Made by a program: the position numbers and the translations under genes. From assembly GCA_963824475.1 (NCBI GenBank), contig CAWGPR010000003.1, forward strand, positions 558,001 through 622,000: a stretch of 64,000 nucleotides of DNA. Reading direction: 5' to 3'. This DNA comes from Roseiarcus sp963824475. GTDB taxonomy: Bacteria > Pseudomonadota > Alphaproteobacteria > Rhizobiales > Beijerinckiaceae. The notes under the pieces are model-generated. The model was not told where the DNA came from and ran no database searches. It saw only the letters and a program-made list of their open reading frames with translations. Positions 26,561-37,019 of this stretch are shown piece by piece; within the stretch, counting starts at the first letter, position 1; the number at the start of each line of letters is the position of its first letter.

Positions 26561-26914
26561 TCAATGCTGCCAAGCCTCCTCGCAGCAGGACGAGAATGGC
26601 GCCGATGCGCGCCAAGCCCAGGCGGGATTGGCGTCGTCTTCGTCCAGCTCGACGCCGCGTTCGAGAATATACCTGAGGCCGGAAAGGATCGGCTGGTCGG
26701 CGCCGCGCGTCGCTTCGTTGACCCCCTGCCAATCGCTTTCGCCCGCTTGGCGGGAGAAACGACGAACAAGCCCGGCGGCGAATAAGCCGCTGTTCAGGTT
26801 CCTTTTCTCCGCGTCGCGTGAGAAGCGGCGCGCGAAATCGCCACCGATGGAAGCAACGGCCGCGCGCGCGACATGCGGGTTGGAGCAGGTCTTGACGATC
26901 TCGCGGACGATCAT
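26561..26914 (-). CDS. Small conserved-looking protein of unknown function
   Basis: 117 residues; mostly helical and charged (IVREIVKTCSNPHVARAAV, GGDFARRFSRDAEKRNLNSG, LFAAGLVRRFSRQAGESDW, then ATRGADQPILSGLRYILERG). No transmembrane segment or signal peptide. A GGGAGG box is placed 7 bases before ATG 26914. The coding character (third-position GC, ordered helices) supports a real gene. No family recognised. Upstream is an AT-rich control-like region. Confidence 0.55.
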   Translation of the reverse strand: MIVREIVKTCSNPHVARAAVASIGGDFARRFSRDAEKRNLNSGLFAAGLVRRFSRQAGESDWQGVNEATRGADQPILSGLRYILERGVELDEDDANPAWAWRASAPFSSCCEEAWQH

Positions 26915-27468
26915 TGGCAGCCTCCCTTCTCGCGTAGGCGCAGCAATCTTATGACAATCGAATTTGTTCTCAACGTGTCATTGCTCAAAAAAATCTTTTG
27001 AGCTCGAGAAGGTCAACGTTTAGACAGCGCTATGTCAACGATTTGTCACATTGTAGATCGTGCGCCGCAGCATGAATTGGACTTTTGTTCTCACGCCGTT
27101 ACAATCGTTCCCGGCATTTGCTTGGCGCAACCTCGGTTGCTTAATTAGGTGGTCGCCTGTTTACTTGTAATTGCCAGAACAAACACGGTATTAGAGCCGC
27201 GGAGCCTCTCAGCCGGCGCGTATGCAGCTCGCATGCCGCGCCAAATCTTTGGCGATGATCGCGCCGGAGAGGAAGCATCCGTGCAGATGGCGACAATCAT
27301 TCGGCGCCGGCTCGCCCGCGCCCTGATGCGCGATTCCTTGACTGCCGATCCGCGCGGCTCGTTTGCAATCCGGGGGCTGGATTGAAATGCCGGAGCGAGG
27401 CGCCTCCAGAGCGTTAGCGGCGAGCGTTTCGCTCGACCGCTCCGCCCCGGATTGATGTCGGTTCGACT
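26915..27468. other. AT-rich intergenic region between the small gene and IS630 copy A
   Basis: 554 bases. The first ~270 are markedly AT-rich for this genome and hold a perfect 8-bp hairpin (GCTCAAAA-AAATC-TTTTGAGC, 26983-27003) and several TGTCA copies (in CGTGTCATTG, TATGTCAACG, TTTGTCACAT). Short frames at 27145-27534 (minus) and 27149-27385 (plus) have no recognisable product. A small CGAGCG-TTT-CGCTCG hairpin precedes the IS. Confidence 0.5.
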
Positions 27469-28637
27469 TATACCAAAGGCCCCGCGAGCTGACTTACATT
27501 GTGGATTTACAGAGGGCGAGATTTCTGACTCCATTGGCGTGGGGAGATTCGCGCCATGCCATCAGCGGTCAGATTGCGAGACGACTATTCGGCTAAGGAG
27601 CTTCGGGCGCTCGCCCGGCGCTCGAAGGACGCCAACCAGAGCCGGCGGCTTCTGTCCTTGGCCGCGGTTCGGGACGGGATGGACCGAGGCGCGGCGGCGA
27701 AGATCGGCGGCATGGACCGGCAGACGCTGCGCGACTGGGTCCATCGCTTCAACGCTTTCGGACCGGAGGGTCTGTTCGACAATTGGACGGCGGGTCCCAA
27801 GCCTCGCCTGTCGGAGGAGCAACGGGCCCAGTTCGCGCAGATCGTCGAGGCCGGGCCGGATCGTGAGAAGGACGGCGTCGTACGCTGGCGGCGGATCGAC
27901 CTCAAGCGCGTCATCGCCGAGAGGTTCGGCGTCGACTTTCACCCGCGCTATGTCGGAAAGCTTCTGAAGAAGCTCGGCTTCTCGCATATGAGCGCACGGC
28001 CCCGTCATCCGGCTCAGGATGAGCGGATCGTCGAGGGATTTAAAAAAACTTCCCGCGCGCGCTGAAGGCTCATCTCGAAGGGCTGCCCGAGACGACGCCG
28101 GTCGAGATCTGGTTTTCGGATGAGGCCCGGATTGGCCAGAAGAACGGCCTTGTCCGCCAATGGGCCAGGCGTGGAACGCGGCCAAGGCAGCCCGCCGATC
28201 AGCGCTATGACAACGCCTATCTGTTCGGCGCGATCTGTCCCGCTCGCGGGGTCGGAGCGGCTTTGGCGCTTCCTCGTGCCGACACCGACATGATGCAACT
28301 TCACCTCGACGAAATCTCGCGCAATGTCGCTACGGGCGCCCATGCCGTGCTCCTGCTCGACCGGGCCGGATGGCACATCACGGGCAAGCTCGACGTGCCC
28401 GACAACATCACGCCGATCTTCCTGCCCTCGCGCGCGCCGGAACTGAACCCGGTCGAGAATGTCTGGCAGTATCTCCGTCAGAACTGGCTTTCAAACACCG
28501 TCTTCGAAAACTACGACGCCATCATCGACGCCGCATGCGCCGCATGGCGAAAGCTCATCGCCAAACCCGAAACCATCACATCCATCGGAATGCGCGACTG
28601 GGCGCATGTCGGTCAGCCGCTATGACCTTTGGTATTA
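27469..28637 (+). mobile_element. IS630-family insertion sequence, copy A
   Basis: About 1.17 kb with inverted ends ATACCAAAGG (27470-27479) and CCTTTGGTAT (28626-28635), bordered by TA dinucleotides, the IS630 target. It encodes one transposase in two frames. A second copy at 48657-49825 has the same length with no indel; I see two base differences, both in the 5' non-coding end (T at 27495 and 27508 here, C in copy B), and the encoded proteins are identical. Confidence 0.9.
27556..28625 (+). CDS. IS630 transposase (two frames joined by -1 frameshift), copy A
   Basis: First frame (27556-28065): 169 residues, with a helix-turn-helix domain (RALARRSKDANQSRRLLSLA, GGMDRQTLRDWVHRFNAFG) and an IS630 winged region. 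Second frame, to 28625: DDE catalytic domain with WFSDEARIGQ (first Asp), VLLLDRAGWH (second Asp) and NPVENVWQYLR (Glu). The frames join at an A7 run (28042-28048) where a -1 slip gives GFKKNFPRALK, producing ~356 residues. The identical arrangement in copy B argues for programmed frameshifting rather than decay. Confidence 0.88.
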
Positions 28638-28700
28638 GGCCGGTCCCGCTGTCGGAGTAACCTGTCGCTTGCGCGCCGAGCGGTTTAGGGGGCTGCTCGC

Positions 28701-31700
28701 CTAGGCGCGTGCTCCGGAGTTCAAGTTCTGCTCCAGGCCATAAAGGCCCGCTATGGCGCCGGACAGCCAGCCGCCAGACCAATTGTGTGCGTCGTTGGTC
28801 TGGTTCAAGGACGTATACATGACGCCCTCCGACGTAAGCAGGTTGCCAAAGTCGGTGACTTGAGTCTGTAAATGCTGGCCCCTCGGAAATAAGGATACGA
28901 TCTTGGGCGGTGAACGAGGCGTCGTGAGCGTCGATGAAGCTGGCGTTCATCTCATAATTGTCTTGGAAATTCGCCTGCGTCCCGTAATCATCAGCTGAGC
29001 TCGACCCGTAGTCGTCGTAAGACGTCATGTCACCGGGAAAATCAAACGCGGCGACGGCAGAAAAGACGGACGGGTGTTTCAGCTCGAGGTCAAGCGCGCC
29101 GTATCCCGACTTCGAGAAGCCAACCAGCAGGTTCTGTTCGGTTCCGGTGGTGGAGAAATTGCTATCGACCCATTGTGGTAAGATATCCGCCACGAATGTC
29201 TCGTAGTCGATGGTCGGATCGTTCGGATTATCGGCATACCACGAGTTCATTGGGAAGATGGGCTCGATGATTGTCGCGTTGTATTGATCCTCAACGTCCA
29301 GATTCGCAAGCTCGTCAAGGCCACTGCCGTATGTTGACTGGGCGAGACCACCTTCGACCGGCAGAGCGTAAAGGAAACTATGCGGATAATCTGTTGAGGG
29401 GTCTTGCGGGGTCAGCACTCGAACGGCGATTGGCTCCGAACCTACAGCGTTCGTAATATCGTATACTTGTGCGCCGTTGGCGTCCGTTCCTTCATAGACG
29501 AACTGGGGCGGAGAGGGTGGCGGAACGCCGATCGTTCCGTCGCCGTTCAAGTCATCGTTGAAACTGGCCTCATACGACGCCACCTGCGCGCCTGACCCCT
29601 GGAATGGGATCGAGAGCTCATTGCCGCTGCTGTCGGTCAACCAAATCTGATACTGATCGGCGCCCGGGATCGACCAGGCCACCTCATATCCGCTCGCCGT
29701 CTGCGCCGCGGCGATCGGCGTCCAGGCGCCATACTGGGCGAATTCGCCGACTGTGACTGGCGACCCGCCATAGCTCAGCTCGACCGCCGGCCCGCCATTC
29801 GGCTGAAGATAATAATTGGTCCCGTCCGTCAGCAGGCTCATCGTGTCGGACGACTCGATCACTGTCGCGTCGGACGTAGGAATTCCGATCGTTCCGTCGC
29901 CGTTCAAGTCATGGTTGAAACTGGCCTCATACGACGCCACCTGCGCGCCTGACCCCACGAATGGAATCGAGAGCTCATTGCCGCTGCTGTCGGTCAACCA
30001 AATCTGATACTGATCGGCGCCCGGGATCGCCCAGGCGACCTCATAGCCGCTCGCTGTCTGCGCCGCGGCGATCGGCGTCCAGGCGCCGTAGGAAGCAAAC
30101 TCGCCGACTGTGACTGGCGACCCGCCATAGCTCAGCTCGACCGCCGGCCCGCCATTCGGCTGAAGATAATAATTGGTCCCGTCCGTCAGCAGGCTCATCG
30201 TGCCCGAGGACTCGATCACTGTCGGGCCGATCGTCCCGTCGCCGTTCAGATCGTAATTGAAGCTGGCCTCGTAGAATTCCACCTGGGCGCCTGACCCCTG
30301 GAATGGAATCGAGACCTCATTGCCGCTGCTGTCGGTCAACCAAATCTGATACTGATCGGCGCCCGGGATCGACCAGGCCACCTCATATCCGCTCGCCGTC
30401 TGCGCCGCGGCGATCGGCGTCCAGGCGCCATACTGGGCGAATTCGCCGACTGTGACCGGCGCTCCGTCAAAGCTCAGCTCGACCGCCGGCCGGCCATTCG
30501 GCTGAAGATAATAATTGGTCCCGTCCGTCAGGATCCCGTCGCCGTTCAAGTCATGGTTGAAACTAACCTCATACGACGCCACCTGCGCGCCTGACCCCAC
30601 GAATGGAATCGAGAGCTCATTGCCGCTGCTGTCGGTCAACCAAATCTGATACTGATCGGCGCCCGGGATCGCCCAGGCGACCTCATAGCCGCTCGCTGTC
30701 TGCGCCGCGGCGATCGGCGTCCAGGCGCCGTAGGAAGCAAACTCGCCGACTGTGACTGGCGACCCGCCATAGCTCAGCTCGACCGCCGGCCCGCCATTCG
30801 GCTGAAGATAATAATTGGTCCCGTCCGTCAGCAGGCTCATCGTGCCCGAGGACTCGATCACTGTCGGGCCGATCGTCCCGTCGCCGTTCAGATCGTAATT
30901 GAAGCTGGCCTCGTAGAATTCCACCTGGGCGCCTGACCCCTGGAATGGAATCGAGACCTCATTGCCGCTGCTGTCGGTCAACCAAATCTGATACTGATCG
31001 GCGCCCGGGATCGACCAGGCCACCTCATATCCGCTCGCCGTCTGCGCCGCGGCGATCGGCGTCCAGGCGCCATACTGGGCGAATTCGCCGACTGTGACCG
31101 GCGCTCCGTCAAAGCTCAGCTCGACCGCCGGCCGGCCATTCGGCTGAAGATAATAATTGGTCCCGTCCGTCAGGATCCCGTCGCCGTTCAAGTCATGGTT
31201 GAAACTAACCTCATACGACGCCACCTGCGCGCCTGACCCCACGAATGGAATCGAGAGCTCATTGCCGCTGCTGTCGGTCAACCAAATCTGATACTGATCG
31301 GCGCCCGGGATCGCCCAGGCGACCTCATAGCCGCTCGCCGTCTGCGCCGCGGCGATCGGCGTCCAGGCGCCGTAGGAAGCAAACTCGCCGACTGTGACTG
31401 GCGACCCGCCATAGCTCAGCTCGACCGCCGGCCCGCCATTCGGCTGAAGATAATAATTGGTCCCGTCCGTCAGCAGGCTCATCGTGCCCGAGGACTCGAT
31501 CACTGTCGGGCCGATCGTCCCGTCGCCGTTCAGATCGTAATTGAAGCTGGCCTCGTAGAATTCCACCTGGGCGCCTGACCCCTGGAATGGAATCGAGACC
31601 TCATTGCCGCTGCTGTCGGTCAACCAAATCTGATACTGATCGGCGCCCGGGATCGACCAGGCCACCTCATATCCGCTCGCCGTCTGCGCCGCGGCGATCG

Positions 31701-34434
31701 GCGTCCAGGCGCCATACTGGGCGAATTCGCCGACTGTGACCGGCGCTCCGTCAAAGCTCAGCTCGACCGCCGGCCGGCCATTCGGCTGAAGATAATAATT
31801 GGTCCCGTCCGTCAGGATCCCGTCGCCGTTCAAGTCATGGTTGAAACTAACCTCATACGACGCCACCTGCGCGCCTGACCCCACGAATGGAATTGAGAGC
31901 TCATTGCCGCTGCTGTCGGTCAACCAAATCTGATACTGATCGGCGCCCGGGATCGCCCAGGCGACCTCATAGCCGCTCGCTGTCTGCGCCGCGGCGATCG
32001 GCGTCCAGGCGCCGTAGGAAGCAAACTCGCCGACTGTGACTGGCGACCCGCCATAGCTCAGCTCGACCGCCGGCCCGCCATTCGGCTGAAGATAATAATT
32101 GGTCCCGTCCGTCAGCAGGCTCATCGTGCCCGAGGACTCGATCACTGTCGGGCCGATCGTCCCGTCGCCGTTCAGATCGTAATTGAAGCTGGCCTCGTAG
32201 AATTCCACCTGGGCGCCTGACCCCTGGAATGGAATCGAGACCTCATTGCCGCTGCTGTCGGTCAACCAAATCTGATACTGATCGGCGCCCGGGATCGACC
32301 AGGCCACCTCATATCCGCTCGCCGTCTGCGCCGCGGCGATCGGCGTCCAGGCGCCATACTGGGCGAATTCGCCGACTGTGACCGGCGCTCCGTCAAAGCT
32401 CAGCTCGACCGCCGGCCGGCCATTCGGCTGAAGATAATAATTGGTCCCGTCCGTCAGGATCCCGTCGCCGTTCAAGTCATGGTTGAAACTAACCTCATAC
32501 GACGCCACCTGCGCGCCTGACCCCACGAATGGAATTGAGAGCTCATTGCCGCTGCTGTCGGTCAACCAAATCTGATACTGATCGGCGCCCGGGATCGCCC
32601 AGGCGACCTCATAGCCGCTCGCCGTCTGCGCCGCGGCGATCGGCGTCCAGGCGCCGTAGGAAGCAAACTCGCCGACTGTGACTGGCGACCCGCCATAGCT
32701 CAGCTCGACCGCCGGCCCGCCATTCGGCTGAAGATAATAATTGGTCCCGTCCGTCAGCAGGCTCATCGTGCCCGAGGACTCGATCACTGTCGGGCCGATC
32801 GTCCCGTCGCCGTTCAGATCGTAATTGAAGCTGGCCTCGTAGAATTCCACCTGGGCGCCTGACCCCTGGAATGGAATCGAGACCTCATTGCCGCTGCTGT
32901 CGGTCAACCAAATCTGATACTGATCGGCGCCCGGGATCGACCAGGCCACCTCATATCCGCTCGCCGTCTGCGCCGCGGCGATCGGCGTCCAGGCGCCATA
33001 CTGGGCGAATTCGCCGACTGTGACCGGCGCTCCGTCAAAGCTCAGCTCGACCGCCGGCCGGCCATTCGGCTGAAGATAATAATTGGTCCCGTCCGTCAGG
33101 ATCCCGTCGCCGTTCAAGTCATGGTTGAAACTAACCTCATACGACGCCACCTGCGCGCCTGACCCCACGAATGGAATTGAGAGCTCATTGCCGCTGCTGT
33201 CGGTCAACCAAATCTGATACTGATCGGCGCCCGGGATCGCCCAGGCGACCTCATAGCCGCTCGCCGTCTGCGCCGCGGCGATCGGCGTCCAGGCGCCGTA
33301 GGAAGCAAACTCGCCGACTGTGACTGGCGACCCGCCATAGCTCAGCTCGACCGCCGGCCCGCCATTCGGCTGAAGATAATAATTGGTCCCGTCCGTCAGC
33401 AGGCTCATCGTGCCCGAGGACTCGATCACTGTCGGGCCGATCGTCCCGTCGCCGTTCAGATCGTAATTGAAGCTGGCCTCGTAGAATTCCACCTGGGCGC
33501 CTGACCCCTGGAATGGAATCGAGACCTCATTGCCGCTGCTGTCGGTCAACCAAATCTGATACTGATCGGCGCCCGGGATCGACCAGGCCACCTCATATCC
33601 GCTCGCCGTCTGCGCCGCGGCGATCGGCGTCCAGGCGCCATACTGGGCGAATTCGCCGACTGTGACCGGCGCTCCGTCAAAGCTCAGCTCGACCGCCGGC
33701 CGGCCATTCGGCTGAAGATAATAATTGGTCCCGTCCGTCAGGATCCCGTCGCCGTTCAAGTCATGGTTGAAACTAACCTCATACGACGCCACCTGCGCGC
33801 CTGACCCCACGAATGGAATTGAGAGCTCATTGCCGCTGCTGTCGGTCAACCAAATCTGATACTGATCGGCGCCCGGGATCGCCCAGGCGACCTCATAGCC
33901 GCTCGCCGTCTGCGCCGCGGCGATCGGCGTCCAGGCGCCGTAGGAAGCAAACTCGCCGACTGTGACTGGCGACCCGCCATAGCTCAGCTCGACCGCCGGC
34001 CCGCCATTCGGCTGAAGATAATAATTGGTCCCGTCCGTCAGCAGGCTCATCGTGCCCGAGGACTCGATCACTGTCGGGCCGATCGTCCCGTCGCCGTTCA
34101 GATCGTAATTGAAGCTGGCCTCGTAGAATTCCACCTGGGCGCCTGACCCCACGAACGGAATCGAGAGCTCATTGCCGCTGCTGTCGGTCAACCAAATCTG
34201 ATACTGATCGGCGCCCGGGATCGACCAGGCCACCTCATATCCGCTCGCCGTCTGCGCCGCGGCGATCGGCGTCCAGGCGCCATACTGGGCGAATTCGCCA
34301 ACGGTGACTGGCGTCCCGCCATAGCTCAGCTCGACCGCCGGCCCGCCATTCGGCTGAAGATAATAATTGGTCCCGTCCGTCAGCAGGCTCATCGTGCCCG
34401 AGGACTCGATCACGGTGAGGTCATCACTGCTCAA
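28701..34434 (-). CDS. Giant tryptophan-rich-repeat protein with C-terminal alpha/beta-hydrolase (esterase-like) domain
   Basis: About 1,910 residues after one frame correction. Residues 7-~1640 are 15 tandem ~104-119-residue repeats of the W_rich_C type (PF07483 by motif memory): QTASGYEVAW, GADQYQIWLTDSSGN, then a helix ending in D-x-N-x-D-G (DLNGDG), a dockerin/EF-hand-like calcium loop. After a PPPSPPQF linker comes an alpha/beta-hydrolase domain: FLYALPVEGG, NLLVGFSKSGYGALDLELK (nucleophile Ser in G-F-S-K-S-G) and FDFPGD. At a GGGGCC run near 28880 the frame breaks. The uninterrupted frame runs into the IS; the other frame ends properly as LLTSEGVMYTS, DAHNWSGGWLSG, ... NSGARA at 28701 and supplies a catalytic-type His. 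Start is a TTG after GGGGA. No signal peptide is visible, so secretion route and substrate are unknown. Confidence 0.75.
30223..34074 (-). repeat. Six tandem 642-bp units within the giant repeat gene
   Basis: A landmark (GACCGCCGGCCGGCC) recurs at 30481, 31123, 31765, 32407, 33049 and 33691, exactly 642 bases apart. Each unit encodes two W_rich_C repeats: a full one (110 aa, starting TVIESSG) and one lacking the first ~10 residues (starting ILTDG). Units differ by only a few bases (for example AATCGAG versus AATTGAG; CTCGCTGTC versus CTCGCCGTC). One repeat on the N-terminal side (34416-34075) and two on the C-terminal side (30222-29866; 29865-~29535) flank the array. The reported copy number may be wrong if assembled from short reads. 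Confidence 0.93.
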
Positions 34435-34861
34435 CTTTAATCCCCAGCTTTAAACTTGCGGATGGATGAGAAATTCTCTGACTGCTGTCAGAACAACGAT
34501 GCCAAGGTGAGCGGTCGAGACGTTGAAACGGTCCGCTCTCGCACGCCAATCAGCTAGCTTCCCCCATGCACACCGTTTCGCTACGTTAATTGCAACCATT
34601 TGGTTGTCAAGAGATTTCTGTTTTAAGGATGTACGCGGCTCTCGGTGGGAAGGTTGCGTCGGATTGGCGTTCCTTTTGGGCTCGACGCGCTGCTCCAGCC
34701 CGATAGCTAGACAGCTAAGGCGACATCTTCGGGTAACTCCAACGTACGTTTGTATCTGGGCGGCAAGCGAGTGGGAGGTGGGCAAGGGCGGGCGCTGAAA
34801 TAGCTGAAATGACAGCGCAATATAGCAGCAGTATCGACCGACAATTACACGGAGAACCCTT
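34435..34861. other. Divergent intergenic region between giant repeat gene and oxidoreductase
   Basis: 427 bases holding the promoters of two divergent genes. No supported coding frame; frames at 34523-34798 (plus) and 34450-35004 (minus) have low-complexity, shadow-like translations. I could not identify a convincing promoter pair. Confidence 0.45.
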
Positions 34862-35446
34862 TTGCGCGTGCTGGTCCTATTCGCCCATCCGGTCGAGACC
34901 AGCTTCGGCGCGGGTTTGCATGTGACGGTCGTTAAGACCTTGCGTGCGGCCGGCCATGAGGTCGACGATTGCGACCTCAACGCCGAAGGGTTCGATCCGG
35001 TCATGACCCGCCAGGACCGCGTCGACTACTATGACGTCCCCGGGAACCGGCGCCGCGTCGCGCCCTACGTCGACCGCCTGCTCAAAGCCGACGCGCTCGT
35101 CTTTTCCTTTCCGGTGTGGAACATGGGCTTTCCGGCGATCCTCAAGGGCTTCGTCGACAAAGTGTTTCTGCCCGGCGTCAGCTTCAATTTGAAAAACGAT
35201 GGCGCGTACGCGCCTTCCCTGCACAACATCAAACGGCTCGGCGTGGTTTGCACCTATGGCGGGAGCCGTTGGATAACCTTTCTGATGGGCGACCCGCCGC
35301 GCCGGTTCCTCAAACGCACAATGCGCTTGAATTGCGCGCCGGGCGCGGCTTGTGACTATCTCGCCCACTACGACATGGATCACACGACGCTCGCGCGCCG
35401 CACCCGTTTCCTAAAGACGGTCGAACGGAAGTTTTCGGCCTGGTGA
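34862..35446 (+). CDS. NAD(P)H-quinone-type oxidoreductase, flavodoxin-like fold
   Basis: 194 residues of the Flavodoxin_2 (NQO1/KefF/MdaB-like) family, FMN- or FAD-dependent. The N-terminal strand and phosphate loop are VLVLFAHPVETSFG, followed by VDDCDLNAEGFDPVMT, DALVFSFPVWNMGFPAILKG (residues ~78-97) and the VDKVFLPGVSF motif. The usual later VVCTYGG loop is present. Starts at TTG 34862 after GGAGAACCC. Probably two-electron reduction of quinones or similar electrophiles; the exact acceptor is unknown. Confidence 0.82.
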   Translation: MRVLVLFAHPVETSFGAGLHVTVVKTLRAAGHEVDDCDLNAEGFDPVMTRQDRVDYYDVPGNRRRVAPYVDRLLKADALVFSFPVWNMGFPAILKGFVDKVFLPGVSFNLKNDGAYAPSLHNIKRLGVVCTYGGSRWITFLMGDPPRRFLKRTMRLNCAPGAACDYLAHYDMDHTTLARRTRFLKTVERKFSAW

Positions 35447-35495
35447 GCCGCCAGAGCGGCTGGCGAACGCCGCCGGGAAACGAACTCGTGGTCGT

Positions 35496-35570
35496 TGGCT
35501 GGGGCGGGAGGATTCGAACCTCCGTATGGCGGAATCAAAATCCGCTGCCTTACCGCTTGGCTACGCCCCA
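35496..35570 (-). tRNA. tRNA-Gln (anticodon UUG)
   Basis: The minus strand folds as a 75-base cloverleaf: acceptor TGGGGCG/CGCCCCA with discriminator G and encoded CCA, D-arm AGCCAAGCGGTAAGGC, anticodon stem GCGGA/TCCGC with loop TTTTGAT (anticodon TTG), and T-arm GGAGGTTCGAATCCTCC. Confidence 0.95.
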
Positions 35571-35703
35571 ACGCGCCGCAAGGCTGGTTGGGCCTGGCGG
35601 AAAGCGGGCCGGACAATAGTTCGGGATCTCCCCCATCGCAATGGCGGGCCGGGCGATTTTGGCCCAATGGCGTTACGAAGGCGCGTCTCGGTCGAGCCCA
35701 GTT

Positions 35704-36654
35704 TCATGCAAACGCCTTGAGGTCGGCGTTGGCGCCGCAGACGAGAACGCCAACCCGCTCGCCGCGGTCGGGCCGATAGGCGCCGCCGGCGATTGCGGCG
35801 AAGGCCGCCGCGCCGCCCGGCTCGGCGATAACGGAAAGGTCCGCCCAGAGGCGGCGCTGGGCCTCGGCGATCGCCATGTCCTTGACCAGGACGACTTGGC
35901 TCACGAACTTGCGGGCGATGTCGAAATTGAGCTCGCCGACCCGTTTTGCGCCGAGCGAATCGGCGGCGAGCGACTTGACGGACACGTCGACCGGCTCATT
36001 CGCCTCGAGCGCCGCGTAAAGCGCCCGCGAACCTTCCGGCTCGACGCCGACGACCTTGACCCGGCCCGCGAACCAAGCGGCGACGCCGGAAATGAGCCCG
36101 CCGCCGCCAACCGCGACCAGGACCGTATCGAGCTTTCCGAGCCCGAGGCGTTCGAGGTCCTCCTCCCATTCCTTTGCCAGCGTGCCTTGGCCCGCGATCG
36201 TCTCGACGGCATCGTAAGGGTGAACCAACAGCGCGCCGGTCTCGGCGACATAGGCGTCGCAGCGCTGCTGCGCCTCGGCGTAGGACGGGCCGCCGATAAC
36301 GGCTTCGGCTCCATAGGCCTTGATCTTCGCGATCTTGGCGGGCGGCGCCATTTCCGGCACGAAGACGCGCGCACGGATCCCGAGCTTCTGAGCTGCGAAG
36401 GCGACGGCGGCGCCATGGTTGCCGCCCGAAGCGGTGGCGCAGCCGGCCTTAGCCGCTGGCCTGGTCAGGAGATTGTGGAAGGCGCCGCGCGCCTTGAACG
36501 AGCCGGTCGCCTGCAGGCATTCGAGCTTGAGCGAGAGCGGCGACGCGGCGGCGGCGACCGGCGACTCTGTCTCGAGGATCGGCGTCCGGCGGATGTGCTC
36601 GCGGATGCGCGCATAGGCGGATCGGATGTCGGAAGGCGTAACGGTTGCTGTCAT
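35704..36654 (-). CDS. PLP-dependent threonine/serine dehydratase family protein
   Basis: 316-residue fold-type II PLP enzyme like catabolic threonine dehydratase (TdcB) or serine racemase/dehydratase. The Schiff-base Lys is in TGSFKARGAF (~residue 52), substrate loop ASGGNHGAAVA (~75), and the phosphate-binding glycine loop VGGGGLISG (~172). There is no C-terminal ACT regulatory domain, so it is not the biosynthetic IlvA form. Substrate choice between threonine, serine and hydroxy-aspartate cannot be settled. The start overlaps the upstream MmcQ gene stop by four bases. Confidence 0.85.
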   Translation of the reverse strand: MTATVTPSDIRSAYARIREHIRRTPILETESPVAAAASPLSLKLECLQATGSFKARGAFHNLLTRPAAKAGCATASGGNHGAAVAFAAQKLGIRARVFVPEMAPPAKIAKIKAYGAEAVIGGPSYAEAQQRCDAYVAETGALLVHPYDAVETIAGQGTLAKEWEEDLERLGLGKLDTVLVAVGGGGLISGVAAWFAGRVKVVGVEPEGSRALYAALEANEPVDVSVKSLAADSLGAKRVGELNFDIARKFVSQVVLVKDMAIAEAQRRLWADLSVIAEPGGAAAFAAIAGGAYRPDRGERVGVLVCGANADLKAFA

Positions 36655-37019
36655 CGGGAAGAGCGAGCTCCCAACGCGCCTCGCGTCTTTTTGGGCAACG
36701 CCGCAAGGACCATCGCGTAGCTTCGCCTCACATATTCCTTGAGATCATCATCACTGAGCGAACGCGCGTCGATGCGCTGGACCCAGGATAATCCGCGTGA
36801 GGCGAGGTAGGGGGCGGGGCGCAAGCCGGGCAGCTCTGTCAATATGGCGAAGCTCGCTTCGGAGCATTTGAAGGTCACGGCGAATTGTGGTCCATCGGAC
36901 CATCCGCCGACGGCGAAGACCTTGTCCCCAATCTTCCAGACGCTCGCGCCGCCCCATTGGACGACCTGCGTGGCGTGCGGCAGGCTTGCGCAAAACGCGT
37001 CATAGTCTTCGCGGGTCAT
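36651..37019 (-). CDS. MmcQ/YjbR-family protein
   Basis: 122-residue CyaY-like-fold protein of the MmcQ/YjbR (DUF419) family. It starts TREDYDAFCASLPHAT and has the typical VWKIGDKVFAVGG strand pair and PAPYLASRGLSWVQ. Members are often annotated DNA-binding, but function is poorly known. Overlaps the dehydratase start (ATGA), so the two are co-transcribed. Confidence 0.85.
   Translation of the reverse strand: MTREDYDAFCASLPHATQVVQWGGASVWKIGDKVFAVGGWSDGPQFAVTFKCSEASFAILTELPGLRPAPYLASRGLSWVQRIDARSLSDDDLKEYVRRSYAMVLAALPKKTRGALGARSSR

Noticed and set aside
27145..27534. Minus-strand frame of 129 codons before IS630 copy A
   Set aside because: Overlaps the IS end, lacks a ribosome binding site and has no recognisable family.
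30223..34074. CRISPR-like array
   Set aside because: The repeats are 642-bp coding units in frame, without short repeats and unique spacers.
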